This document shows, piece after piece, positions 10,624 to 18,937 of a stretch of 64,000 bases of DNA. Positions within the stretch are counted from its first letter, which is position 1; every line of letters starts with the position of its first letter. Made by a program: the position numbers and the translations under genes. The stretch covers positions 1-64,000 of the forward strand of contig NZ_BMZP01000010.1 of assembly GCF_014652855.1 (NCBI RefSeq), read 5' to 3'. This stretch comes from Novosphingobium pokkalii (GTDB lineage: Bacteria; Pseudomonadota; Alphaproteobacteria; Sphingomonadales; Sphingomonadaceae). The notes under the pieces are model-generated. The model worked only from the letters and a program-made list of their open reading frames with translations. It was not told where the DNA came from and searched no databases.

Positions 10624-10870
10624 GGTCGGCACAGGGTTACCGTTACTTTCGCGAGGCCTTCCGATGGGCGCTTGGCCCAAACCGCAGGACGGCTTCAGGT
10701 TAACTAGAACTTGCAATAACCCCATATCGACAATATTTCGCGTGAATTATCAACGATTTCAGTCCACATCGGACCAAAACCACGAAAATTTGCAGTTCCA
10801 CCGGGTTTCGTAAGGCTTTCCATCGGCCCGGCTTGCCGCGACCGCGACCTTGCGTCATGACGATCCAATC

Positions 10871-11536
10871 ATGGTTTTGTTCCGTTCCGAGCCTCACCCA
10901 GACGCCGCCGACCTCAAGCGCATCGGCAACCAGGTGCGCGCGCGACTCGATGCAGATCCCGCGGCCTATCGTATCCCCGTCGAGGATTTCGAAATCTACG
11001 CCGTGGGCGAGTTCTTCACCCGCCCGGAATGCGAGCGGCTGATCAAGGTGGTCGATGCCGTGGCGCGCCCATCCGACAGCTACAGCAACGATGGCGGGCG
11101 CACGAGCTACAGCGGCGATGTCGATCCGCACGATCCGTTCATCCGCATGCTGCAACGGCGCATCGACGATCTGATGGGCCTCGATCCGTCCTATGGCGAA
11201 ACCATCCAGGGCCAGCGCTATCTGCCCGGCCAGGAGTTCAAGGCGCATTTCGATCACTTCCGCCCATCCGACCCGATGTGGAACGAGGAAATGCGCAATG
11301 GCGGCCAACGCAGTTGGACGGCGATGGCCTATCTCAACACCGTGGAGGAAGGCGGCTCGACCGACTTTCCCAAGGTCAACCTGTCGATCCCGCCCCAGCC
11401 CGGCGCGCTGCTGATCTGGAACAACATGGCGCGTGACGGACGGCCCAATGCCAAGAGCCTGCATGCCGGGCGCCCGGTGATCCAGGGCGTCAAATACGTG
11501 CTGACCAAGTGGTATCGGTCCCGCCCGTGGAATTGA
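10871..11536 (+). CDS. 2-oxoglutarate/Fe(II)-dependent prolyl 4-hydroxylase-like oxygenase
   Basis: A 221-residue member of the P4Hc double-stranded beta-helix family, which hydroxylates a peptidyl proline using 2-oxoglutarate, O2 and Fe(II). Iron ligands: the HxD pair in HFDHFRP (about residue 126) and the distal His in LHAGRPV (about 197); the 2OG-binding lysine is in VKYVLTKWYR (about 207). TSYSGDV and the YLPGQEF strand fit the family. An in-frame TTG at 10850 would add seven residues; ATG 10871 (MVLFRSEP) is the better start. The last codons overlap the GTG starts of the downstream DUF885 gene, suggesting co-translation. The protein substrate is not evident. Confidence 0.88.
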   Translation: MVLFRSEPHPDAADLKRIGNQVRARLDADPAAYRIPVEDFEIYAVGEFFTRPECERLIKVVDAVARPSDSYSNDGGRTSYSGDVDPHDPFIRMLQRRIDDLMGLDPSYGETIQGQRYLPGQEFKAHFDHFRPSDPMWNEEMRNGGQRSWTAMAYLNTVEEGGSTDFPKVNLSIPPQPGALLIWNNMARDGRPNAKSLHAGRPVIQGVKYVLTKWYRSRPWN

Positions 11537-13386
11537 CGCCTGCCACCAGGCTGGTTCGCGCGCTTGTCCTTCCTCTGCTGGCTGCCGCCACGCCGGTTGG
11601 CGCGGCGGCGCCGGCCCCTGCCGCCTCCACCACCGCCATCGCGGCGGCCGATGCCGCGCTCGATGGCTTCCTGGCGCAGGACGATGCCGCGCGCCGCGCG
11701 CTCGACCCGCTCGATACGCTGGAGCGTGGCGAGCCGCTTTCGGCCGCGCAGTTCCGGCTGGTGTTCGATCCGGCGCTCACCGCGCTGCAACGCGCCCGCA
11801 ACGCCGCAGCACGCGATGCGCTGGCGCAGATCGACCTGGCCTCGCTCGACCCGGCGCACCGCATTTCCGCCCGCGCCTATGCCGCCGTGCTGGACGACGA
11901 GCAGGTGATGCTCAGCCCGCCGGTGGCAGACATGCTGGCGATGATGCCGCTCAACCCGGTGGGCGGGCTTCAGGTGGACTATCCCGGCCTCGCCTCGGCC
12001 GGGGGGCCGGCCCCGCTCGACAGCGCGGCCGATCATGCCGCCAACCTGGCGCGGGACCGCGCCCTGCCCGCCGTGTTTGCCAGCGCCATCGCCCGCTATC
12101 GCGAAGGCATGGCGCGCGGTGTGACCAGCCCGCGCCCGGTGGTGGAAACCCTGATCGGCCAGATCGATGCGCTGCTGGCCCGCCCACCCGAACGCTCGCT
12201 GTTCATGTCTCCCGCGCAGCAGCCGCAGGGCCTGGCCGACAAGGGCGGCCTGTCCGGCAAGTCGGCCGTGCTGGCGCGCAACCGCCTGCGCGCCGAATAT
12301 CGCGCCGCGACGGTCGACGCGGTCTATCCCGCCTATCGCACGCTGCGCGCGTTCCTGGCCAACGAATACCTGCCCGCCGCGCGCACCAGCGTGGGGCTGG
12401 ATGCCCTGCCCGGTGGCGCGGCGCTCTATCGCGCCTTGTTGCGCCACCACACCACGCTCGATTGCGATCCCGCGCAAGTCCACGCGCTCGGCCTGGCCGA
12501 AGTGGCGCGCATCCAGGCCGAGATGGAGGTGGTCAAAGGCCAGCTTGGCTTCACCGGCCCGTTGCGCGCGTTCTTCGATGCGATCCGCCTCGATCCGCGC
12601 TATCACCCGCGCAAGGCCGACGATCTGGCGCAAGGCTATCGCCACGTGGCGCAGATCGTGGCGGCGCAGGCCCCGCGCTTTTTCGTGACCATGCCGCGCA
12701 CCCCGCTACTGATCATGCCCCACCCCGCCTATCGCGCGCGGTTCGAGGCGGGCGGCAGCTATAGCCCCGGCACCGCCGATGGCAGCCGGCCGGGCGTGTT
12801 CTATTTCAACACCTTCGATCTCAAGAGCCGCTTCCTGACCGGCATTGCCACGCTCTATCTCCACGAAGGCGCGCCGGGCCACCACTTCCAGATCAGCCTG
12901 GCCCAGGAAAACCCGCGCCTGCCCGATTTCCAGCGCTATGGCGGCAACACCGCCTATGTCGAAGGCTGGGCGCTCTATGCCGAAACGCTGGGCTATCCCA
13001 TGGGCCTCTATGACGATCCCATGCAGCATTGGGGTACGCTGGACGACGAAATGCTGCGCGCCATGCGCCTGGTGGTCGATACCGGGCTGCACAGCCAGGG
13101 CTGGAGCCGCGAACAGGCGCTGGACTACATGCTCGCCAATTCCGGCATGGGCCGCAGCGACGCCCAGGCCGAAGTCGATCGCTATATCGCCGATCCCGGC
13201 CAGGCCGTGGCCTACAAGATCGGCGCCCTGACCATCCAGCGCCTGCGCGGCGAAGCGGAGGCGCGGCTGGGCGCGCGGTTCGACCTGCGCGCGTTCCATG
13301 CGCAAGTGCTGGGCAGCGGCGCGCTGCCGCTGCCGGTGCTGGAAAGCAAAGTGCGAGACTGGATTGCGGAACAGGCGGCGCGTTGA
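11527..13386 (+). CDS. DUF885 family exported protein, predicted metallopeptidase
   Basis: About 619 residues with a signal peptide (hydrophobic ALVLPLLAAATPVG, cut near GAAAPAP). The family hallmark YLHEGAPGHHFQ (about residue 445), a HExxH-like motif with following His residues, and NTAYVEGWALYAETLG are present, as is the DUF885 C-terminus with YKIGALTIQRLR. Members are secreted or periplasmic proteins thought to be zinc peptidases; activity is mostly uncharacterised. Start: GTG at 11527 gives the most compact signal peptide, while GTG at 11509 would add six residues; either overlaps the hydroxylase gene upstream. The stop is followed by a strong inverted repeat. Confidence 0.85.
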   Translation: MELTPATRLVRALVLPLLAAATPVGAAAPAPAASTTAIAAADAALDGFLAQDDAARRALDPLDTLERGEPLSAAQFRLVFDPALTALQRARNAAARDALAQIDLASLDPAHRISARAYAAVLDDEQVMLSPPVADMLAMMPLNPVGGLQVDYPGLASAGGPAPLDSAADHAANLARDRALPAVFASAIARYREGMARGVTSPRPVVETLIGQIDALLARPPERSLFMSPAQQPQGLADKGGLSGKSAVLARNRLRAEYRAATVDAVYPAYRTLRAFLANEYLPAARTSVGLDALPGGAALYRALLRHHTTLDCDPAQVHALGLAEVARIQAEMEVVKGQLGFTGPLRAFFDAIRLDPRYHPRKADDLAQGYRHVAQIVAAQAPRFFVTMPRTPLLIMPHPAYRARFEAGGSYSPGTADGSRPGVFYFNTFDLKSRFLTGIATLYLHEGAPGHHFQISLAQENPRLPDFQRYGGNTAYVEGWALYAETLGYPMGLYDDPMQHWGTLDDEMLRAMRLVVDTGLHSQGWSREQALDYMLANSGMGRSDAQAEVDRYIADPGQAVAYKIGALTIQRLRGEAEARLGARFDLRAFHAQVLGSGALPLPVLESKVRDWIAEQAAR

Positions 13387-13403
13387 TCGCGCAGAAGGCA
13401 GCT

Positions 13404-13499
13404 GGACCCCGGATCAAGTCCGGGGTGACGTTAGGCATTTGATTTCGTATATATAAAATACCTCACATTCTTCGTCACCCCGGACTTGATCCGGGGTCC
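13404..13499. repeat. 27-bp perfect inverted repeat, family C palindrome pair
   Basis: Arms 13404-13430 and 13473-13499 are exact reverse complements around a 42-bp AT-rich loop. Each arm contains the imperfect palindrome CCCCGGATCAAGTCCGGGG. It lies just after the DUF885 stop and could end its transcription. The same palindrome pair recurs at 38048-38152. Between 13500 and 13662 nothing coding is seen, only a short CACAAAG-type direct repeat near 13557-13580. Confidence 0.85.
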
Positions 13500-13662
13500 G
13501 GCTTTGTCCCTCGATGCCATGCCCGAACCGAGCGCGCTGGTTTCCAAAATGATTTCACACAAAGCCACGAAGACACAAAGAAGGCGATGCTCTTCATGTC
13601 TTTGTGGAGCCCGCGAAGGACGGTGATTGTTGGATAGCGGGCACCATCGACCAGGCTACCCG

Positions 13663-14076
13663 TCGCCCCGTGCTTGACACGGGGCTTGGCTTCCGTTGCC
13701 ACCTTGTCTCTGGCATGCTGGCAGAATGGAAAAGGGCGGCTGGGTTTACATCATGGCGAACCGCTATCGCGGCGGAATGTATATAGGTGTCACATCCGAC
13801 CTGAACCGACGCGTATGGCAGCATCGCGAGGGTCATGGATCGATCCACGTAAGGGACTTTGGCAAGACAAGGCTGGTCTATGCCGAGCGACACCCAGAGA
13901 TCGAGCCCGCGATTGCACGTGAGAAACTGGTCAAAAAATGGCGCCGCGAATGGAAATTCGCATTGATCGAGGCGGGCAATCCCGATTGGCTGGATCTTTG
14001 GGACGAGTGGTATCCAGTGGCCGCGCCGAAAGGCGAGACCACAAAGTAGCCAAGCCCCGTGTCAAGCACGGGGCGA
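13663..14076. mobile_element. GIY-YIG gene boxed by 29-bp inverted repeats, putative cassette
   Basis: The arms 13663-13691 and 14048-14076 are exact reverse complements (29 of 29). Each holds the internal palindrome CCCCGTGCTTGACACGGGG. Between them lies only one small GIY-YIG gene, which begins 35 bp inside the left arm and whose TAG stop overlaps the right arm. No direct target duplications could be identified by eye. The arrangement resembles a REP-type or minimal mobile cassette with a nuclease; the mobility claim is inference. Confidence 0.6.
13726..14049 (+). CDS. GIY-YIG nuclease-domain protein
   Basis: A compact 107-residue single-domain protein of the UPF0213/YhbQ type. The GIY-YIG signature appears as WVYIMANRYRGGMYIG (residues about 6-21), followed by the conserved Arg in TSDLNRRVWQH and the helix PEIEPAIAREKLVKKWRREWK, whose Glu would be the metal ligand. 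GIY-YIG domains cut DNA; stand-alone members have poorly defined roles. ATG 13726 is taken (MEKGGW), and 10 more codons are open upstream. The gene's stop codon overlaps the right arm of a 29-bp inverted repeat whose partner lies upstream of the start, so the gene and the repeats probably move or evolve as one unit. Confidence 0.88.
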   Translation: MEKGGWVYIMANRYRGGMYIGVTSDLNRRVWQHREGHGSIHVRDFGKTRLVYAERHPEIEPAIAREKLVKKWRREWKFALIEAGNPDWLDLWDEWYPVAAPKGETTK

Positions 14077-14150
14077 CCGCAGATGTTCCGCGGCTCCGGG
14101 AGATACCGCCTTTCTCCACGACTTGAAACGCTATTGGCGGCCATTGGTGG

Positions 14151-14354
14151 TTAGCGGAACTTCCGTTTTCTTTTCGATCGCCAATGTCGGAATACCGACG
14201 CCATCAAAACCAGCGCCAACATCGCGATCGCGCGCATGGGAAAATGACGTGTAGCCTCCTGTAAATCCTTGAACCATAACCAATCAGCCAAGAACCCACC
14301 CGCCAAAGCAGGCAAAGCGATTTTCACGGGAAGATGCCAAGAGCGCTCTCGCAT
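14151..14354 (-). CDS. Hypothetical small membrane protein
   Basis: A 67-residue frame beginning MRERSWHLPVKI with two hydrophobic stretches (about 9-24 and 40-53) and a strongly basic tail (RHWRSKRKRKFR), the layout of a two-helix inner-membrane protein. No family is recognised. Base composition is lower in GC than the neighbours. The frame extends to 14411, but the extra part is rich in Arg and Ser and unlikely to be coding. It may be a chance frame. Confidence 0.4.
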   Translation of the reverse strand: MRERSWHLPVKIALPALAGGFLADWLWFKDLQEATRHFPMRAIAMLALVLMASVFRHWRSKRKRKFR

Positions 14355-14428
14355 AAGGTTATCATACACAATCTTGGAGCGGCGAAAACTGGGCGAAACC
14401 CGACGCTGCAATCATCCGCCCCCAACCC

Positions 14429-14974
14429 TCACCCCAACAACTGCGGCCCCAGCGCGGGATCAAGGTCACGAGGGCGCGTGAGTGCCACCAGGCGGGCGCA
14501 GCCGGCGTCCACGTCGGCCCAGCGGGCCACGTCGAGTTCCAGCACGGCGAAAGTGGCAGTGGGGAACTTGGCTTCGACCACGTCGCGCAAGGGGCTGGTG
14601 CCGTCGTCGGGCACGAGGTCGAAGATCAGGTCTTCCAGGCCCGGATTGTGGCCGATCATCAGCACGCTGCCCGGATCGCCGGGCAATTCGCGCAGCAAGT
14701 CCATCAGCGTGGCCGAACTGGCAAGGTAGATGCGACGGTCCCATTCCACCGGGAACACGCGGTTCCACGCCTTGCTCGCCCATTCGATGGTTTCGGCCAC
14801 GCGCACGGCGGGCGAGGCGATCACGCGGTCGAACCGGCGGCCGCTGTCGCGCACGTGCTCGCCCATGGCCAGGGCGCCGCGCTGGCCGCGTTCATTGAGC
14901 GGGCGGTCGAAATCGCGGGCGCGGGCGTCGCTCCAGTCGGACTTGGCGTGGCGGAACAGAGCAAGCGTCTTCAC
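14429..14974 (-). CDS. SixA-type phosphohistidine phosphatase
   Basis: A 181-residue histidine phosphatase (phosphoglycerate mutase-like fold). The catalytic His is in the RHxK variant LFRHAKSDW at the N-terminus, as in SixA rather than the RHG of mutases; the second His is in MIGHNPGLE (about residue 110), and Arg in DFDRPLNERG. SixA dephosphorylates HPt-type phosphohistidines in enterics, but the alphaproteobacterial relatives are less studied. The start codon is GTG, overlapping the TGA of the upstream helicase by 4 nt (GTGA), so it is translationally coupled to it. Confidence 0.85.
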   Translation of the reverse strand: MKTLALFRHAKSDWSDARARDFDRPLNERGQRGALAMGEHVRDSGRRFDRVIASPAVRVAETIEWASKAWNRVFPVEWDRRIYLASSATLMDLLRELPGDPGSVLMIGHNPGLEDLIFDLVPDDGTSPLRDVVEAKFPTATFAVLELDVARWADVDAGCARLVALTRPRDLDPALGPQLLG

Positions 14975-17751
14975 GGCGAATTCTCGACTTTCGATGCCAA
15001 CACGCCTTCATCAACACGCCCGGCGATGGATTGTAAAGCCTGCTCCAGGCTGACCCTACGCACCGGGGTGCCTTCGGGAAAGGCGGAAAGCAGGCGCGAC
15101 GGGAACGCCGAGGAGAGCACCACGAAGTGTCCCTTATCGTCCGCCGAGCGGATCAGGCGGCCGAACGCTTGGGCCAGGCGCGCGCGGATGATGCGGTCGT
15201 CGTGCCCTTGCGCGCCGCCTTCCTCGCGCGGGGCCGCCAGGCGGCGGGCGCGGTGGAGGATCGAGGGCTTGGGCCAGGGCACCTGCTCCATCACCACCAG
15301 GCGCAGCGACTGGCCGGGCACGTCCACCCCGTCGCGCAGGGCATCGGTCCCGAGCAGCGAGGCCCGCGGATCGTCGCGGAAGATGTCCACCAGCGTGCCG
15401 GTGTCGATGGGATCGACATGCTGGGCATAGAGCGGCAGCCCGGCGCGGGCCAGGCGATCGGCAATGCGGCCATGCACCGCGCGTAGGCGGCGAATCGCGG
15501 TGAACAGGCCGAGCACGCCGCCGCCGCTCGCCTCGATCAGGCGGGCATAGGCGCCGGCCAGCGCGGCAATGTCACCCTTGGGCACATCGGTGACGATCAG
15601 CACTTGCGCCTGGTTGGGATAATCGAACGGGCTCTTGGCGGCAAAAAGCTGCGGCTGCACGTCGAGCCGGGCCGCGCCGCTGCGGGCCACCGCGCCGCTC
15701 CAGTCGCCGCCATCGGTGAGCGTGGCCGAGGTCATCAGCACGCCGTGCGCCGGGGCCAGCACCACTTCGGCAAAGGGCTTCATCGGATCGAGATGGTGGC
15801 GGTGCAGCCCCATGTCCCACTCGCGCCCGTCCGACCTGTCGAGCGCCAGCCAATCGACGTAATCGGGATCGGCCGGGCCGCCCAGCCGCCCGAGCAGGGC
15901 GATCCAGCCGGCCAGCAGATCGGTGCGCCACTGGATCGCGCTGCGCGCCCCCTCGATCCGCGCGCGGGCCTGGCCATCGAGCCAGTCAGGCCCTTCCTCG
16001 ACAATCGCTTCCAGCCGCACGGTCAGGCGCAGCAGCGGCTGGCGCAAGTCTTCCAGCGCTTCGAGCGCCTGGGCAGCGGCTTCCAGCATCGGCCCGTCGA
16101 GCTGCGCGGCTTCGGTTTCCAGGCCATAGCCGGCCTCGGTCCCGCCGCTTTCGTCGCGCGCCAGCACGGTGGCGCGCACGGTGGCGAGCAGGCGCTCCAG
16201 CGGCCCATCGGGCGCGCCTTCGCCGATGCGCGCCAGCCAGCCATCGGCGGGCAAGAGCTCGGCCGCTTCGCGCGCCTGGGTGATGGCAGTGGCGCCCTCG
16301 TCGTCATAGCTGGCCACATCGGCCAGCCGCGCCGAAAGCCCGCGCCGCCGCCCGCGTGACTTGCCTTCCGGCCCGATCACCCAGCGGCGCAGCTCAATCG
16401 CCTCGGCCCCGGTCAGCGCGGCGCCGAACGTGCTGTCGGCGGCGTCGAACACATGATGCCCTTCGTCGAACACGATGCGCGTGGGGCGCTGCGCCGCATC
16501 GCGCCCGCGCGCGGCGTTGACCATGACCAGCGCGTGGTTGGCGATCACCAGCTCGGCCTCGGCACTGGCGCGCGCGGCCCGCTCGATGAAGCATTTGCGA
16601 TAATGCGGGCACCCGGCATAGACGCATTCGCCGCGCTGGTCGGTCAGCGCGGCAATCCCGCGCTTGCGGAACAGCGTGCCCAGCCAGCCGGGCAGATCGC
16701 CGCCGATCATGTCGCCATCCTGGCTATAGGCGGCCCAGCGCGCCACGAGGTGCGCCAGGATCGCCGGGCGCCCGGTAAAGCCGCCTTGCAGCGCGTCTTC
16801 CAGGTTGAGCAGGCACAGGTAATTCTCGCGCCCCTTGCGCACCACCACCGGCGGTGGCGCCTTGCTGCCCGGCGGCGGCTGGGCAAAGGCGCGCGTGCTT
16901 TCGCGGCGCAACTGGCGTTGCAGCGCCTTGGTATAGGTGGAAACCCAGACCGTGCCGCCCGAACCCTGGGTCCATAGCGAGGCGGGGGCGAGATAGCCCA
17001 GCGTCTTGCCCGTGCCGGTGCCCGCCTGGGCGAGCACGACATGCGGCTGGCGCGCGCCCCGGCGGGGCGCGAACATCCGCGCCGCTTCGCGCGCAAAGGC
17101 GCGCTGGCCCGGCCGGTCTTCCGCCCCGGCGCCGGTCAGCGTGGCCAGGCGCGTTTCCACCGCCGCCGGATCGAGCGTGACTTGCGCCGGCTGCGGCCGC
17201 TCGCCCGCTTCTTCCCATTCCGGCAGGCGCGCAAACAGCCAGCGCTCGGCGCGCTCGGGCCGGGCGATCTGGCCGCTGAGCAGCGTGGCCCAGGGCCAGC
17301 GCAGCTTGATCATGGATTGCAGGGCGCTCCACGCCCCTTCCCGCTCGGCCCAGCCGGGCGCGGCGGTGGTGGCGAGCAGGGCTTGCGCGGCCTGCTGCAA
17401 CAGCAGCGGCACGTCGGCATCGCCCGCCGGTTGCGGCAGGCCCAGCGCCGTGGCCAGCCCCTTGGGCGTGGGCACCACGAAACGCGCGGGATGCACGAAG
17501 GCGTAAAGCTCCAGCAGATCGAGCCCGGAGAGATCGGGATAGCCCAGCCGGCTCGCCACCAATGGCGCGTTGAGCATGAGCAGCGGGGTATCGGCCGCCG
17601 CCACGATCGCCTCGCCCTTGCCCACCGCGCGGGTGGACGGGAACAGGTCCACCCCGCGCAGCCAGCAGCCGCCGTGGCTGGCATGAATCGCCGGCAGATC
17701 GAGCGCCGGCGGGGCGGGATCGCCCGGGTCTGGAACAGCAGGATCGACCAT
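14971..17751 (-). CDS. DinG/XPD-like ATP-dependent DNA helicase
   Basis: A 926-residue superfamily 2 helicase. Walker A is AGTGTGKT (about residue 245), and the DEAH-type box is DEGHHVFD (about 430). Between them the iron-sulfur cluster cysteines of DinG/XPD helicases are present (CVYAGCPHYRKC, about 375-386, with two more Cys nearby). The C-terminal helicase motif with LFRKR-type and GRLIRSADDKG elements closes it. Such helicases unwind R-loops and damaged DNA 5' to 3'. The N-terminal 240 residues are a family-specific extension. ATG 17751 (MVDPAVPD) is preferred over 17805. The stop overlaps the GTG of sixA. Codon use is as in the neighbours. Confidence 0.9.
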   Translation of the reverse strand: MVDPAVPDPGDPAPPALDLPAIHASHGGCWLRGVDLFPSTRAVGKGEAIVAAADTPLLMLNAPLVASRLGYPDLSGLDLLELYAFVHPARFVVPTPKGLATALGLPQPAGDADVPLLLQQAAQALLATTAAPGWAEREGAWSALQSMIKLRWPWATLLSGQIARPERAERWLFARLPEWEEAGERPQPAQVTLDPAAVETRLATLTGAGAEDRPGQRAFAREAARMFAPRRGARQPHVVLAQAGTGTGKTLGYLAPASLWTQGSGGTVWVSTYTKALQRQLRRESTRAFAQPPPGSKAPPPVVVRKGRENYLCLLNLEDALQGGFTGRPAILAHLVARWAAYSQDGDMIGGDLPGWLGTLFRKRGIAALTDQRGECVYAGCPHYRKCFIERAARASAEAELVIANHALVMVNAARGRDAAQRPTRIVFDEGHHVFDAADSTFGAALTGAEAIELRRWVIGPEGKSRGRRRGLSARLADVASYDDEGATAITQAREAAELLPADGWLARIGEGAPDGPLERLLATVRATVLARDESGGTEAGYGLETEAAQLDGPMLEAAAQALEALEDLRQPLLRLTVRLEAIVEEGPDWLDGQARARIEGARSAIQWRTDLLAGWIALLGRLGGPADPDYVDWLALDRSDGREWDMGLHRHHLDPMKPFAEVVLAPAHGVLMTSATLTDGGDWSGAVARSGAARLDVQPQLFAAKSPFDYPNQAQVLIVTDVPKGDIAALAGAYARLIEASGGGVLGLFTAIRRLRAVHGRIADRLARAGLPLYAQHVDPIDTGTLVDIFRDDPRASLLGTDALRDGVDVPGQSLRLVVMEQVPWPKPSILHRARRLAAPREEGGAQGHDDRIIRARLAQAFGRLIRSADDKGHFVVLSSAFPSRLLSAFPEGTPVRRVSLEQALQSIAGRVDEGVLASKVENSP

Positions 17752-17902
17752 CGCCCGTCCTGTGAACGAAAATGGAACGCGGGGCAAGCGCACAGCCGCC
17801 CGCAAACGCCGCCCTTAAACAATCGCCGCCGCAGTCGTCTTTGCTGGCGAACCGGATGGGAACCGCCGGATCGTCACTCAACCCATAGTGGAGAATGGGA
17901 AA

Positions 17903-18787
17903 ATGGCAGTCATCAACACCAATATCGCGGCGATCCGTGCCGCCAATGCGTCTATCACCGCTTCGCAACAGACCGGCGTTGCCATGCAGCGCCTGTCGAC
18001 CGGCAGGCGCATCAACAGCTCGAAGGACGATGCCGCCGGCCTCGCCATCACCACCACCATGACTTCGCAGATCCAGGGCATGCAGCAGGGCGTGCGCAAC
18101 GCCAACGACGGCATCTCGATGGCGCAGACCGCCGACGGTGCGCTCAACGAAGTGACCAACATGCTCCAGCGCATCCGTGAACTGGCGGTCCAGTCCAAGT
18201 CGGCCACCTATCAGGACGCAGACCGCGTGGCGATGCAATCGGAAGTGAGCAACCTGACCGCCCAGATTTCCGACGTGCTCAACAATTCGCAGTTCAACAA
18301 GAACCCGATGTTCAAGGTGATGAGTTCGACTCCGGCCACCGACGGCAGCGACGATCTCACGCTCGATATCCAGGCCGGCGCCGATACCAACAACGTCGTC
18401 ACCCTGCGTTCGGTGGCGTTCGACGGGCAGGTCCTGTTCGGCTCGGGCAAGAGCGCCTACGATACCGATCCCACGGCGGTCCAGGCGCTCGACGTCGGCA
18501 CGGCGGCCACCGCCGCAACCACCATGGACAATGTCGATGCCGCGCTGACCACCGTGAATTCGGTGCGCGCCCAGTTCGGCGCCGGCCAGAACCGCCTGCA
18601 ATCGGTGGTCAACAACCTGAACGACAATGTCACGAACCTTTCGGATGCGCGCAGCCGCATTCTCGATACCGATTATTCTGCTGAAACCACGGCCATGGCC
18701 AAGGCCCAGATCCTGGCCCAGGCCTCGACTGCGATGATCTCGCAGGCGAACCAGAACCAGCAGAATGTCCTGACGCTCCTGAAGTAA
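17903..18787 (+). CDS. Flagellin
   Basis: A 294-residue flagellin with the conserved D0/D1 ends: N-terminal [16 protein letters not shown], then [18 protein letters not shown], and the C-terminal coiled segment [20 protein letters not shown] ending NVLTLLK. The middle is short, so there is little variable D2/D3 domain, as in many alphaproteobacteria. It polymerises into the flagellar filament after type III export. GGAG lies 9 nt before the ATG; a GTG at 17888 adds five residues and is less likely. No other flagellar gene is adjacent, and no convincing sigma-28 or sigma-54 promoter was seen. A terminator follows the stop. Confidence 0.95.
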   Translation: MAVINTNIAAIRAANASITASQQTGVAMQRLSTGRRINSSKDDAAGLAITTTMTSQIQGMQQGVRNANDGISMAQTADGALNEVTNMLQRIRELAVQSKSATYQDADRVAMQSEVSNLTAQISDVLNNSQFNKNPMFKVMSSTPATDGSDDLTLDIQAGADTNNVVTLRSVAFDGQVLFGSGKSAYDTDPTAVQALDVGTAATAATTMDNVDAALTTVNSVRAQFGAGQNRLQSVVNNLNDNVTNLSDARSRILDTDYSAETTAMAKAQILAQASTAMISQANQNQQNVLTLLK

Positions 18788-18825
18788 GAACCCCCATCCA
18801 CACCACGCTTCCGGAGCCTCCACGG

Positions 18826-18864
18826 AAATGCGGTACAGCCCTCCCCCGGGTTGTGCCGCATTTT
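18826..18864 (+). terminator. Intrinsic terminator after flagellin
   Basis: A 15-bp stem, AAATGCGGTACAGCC with GGTTGTGCCGCATTT (two G-U pairs), with a C-rich 8-nt loop, followed by TTCG after TTTT. It lies 39 nt past the flagellin stop and before the LysRS gene. Confidence 0.75.
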
Positions 18865-18937
18865 CGCGTGCGCGCCGCGCGCGCAGGCTCCCAAATACCT
18901 TGCCTTCGCGCGCGCCAGGCGCGAAAGGGCGGGAACC

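Noticed and set aside
13475..13702. 75-codon minus frame between the DUF885 and GIY-YIG genes
   Set aside because: It begins and ends inside palindromic repeats, so its translation comes from the repeats.
17820..17902. Possible sigma-28 or sigma-54 promoter of flagellin
   Set aside because: TTAAAC is present but no GCCGATAA partner, and TGGCGAA lacks the GC at the right spacing.
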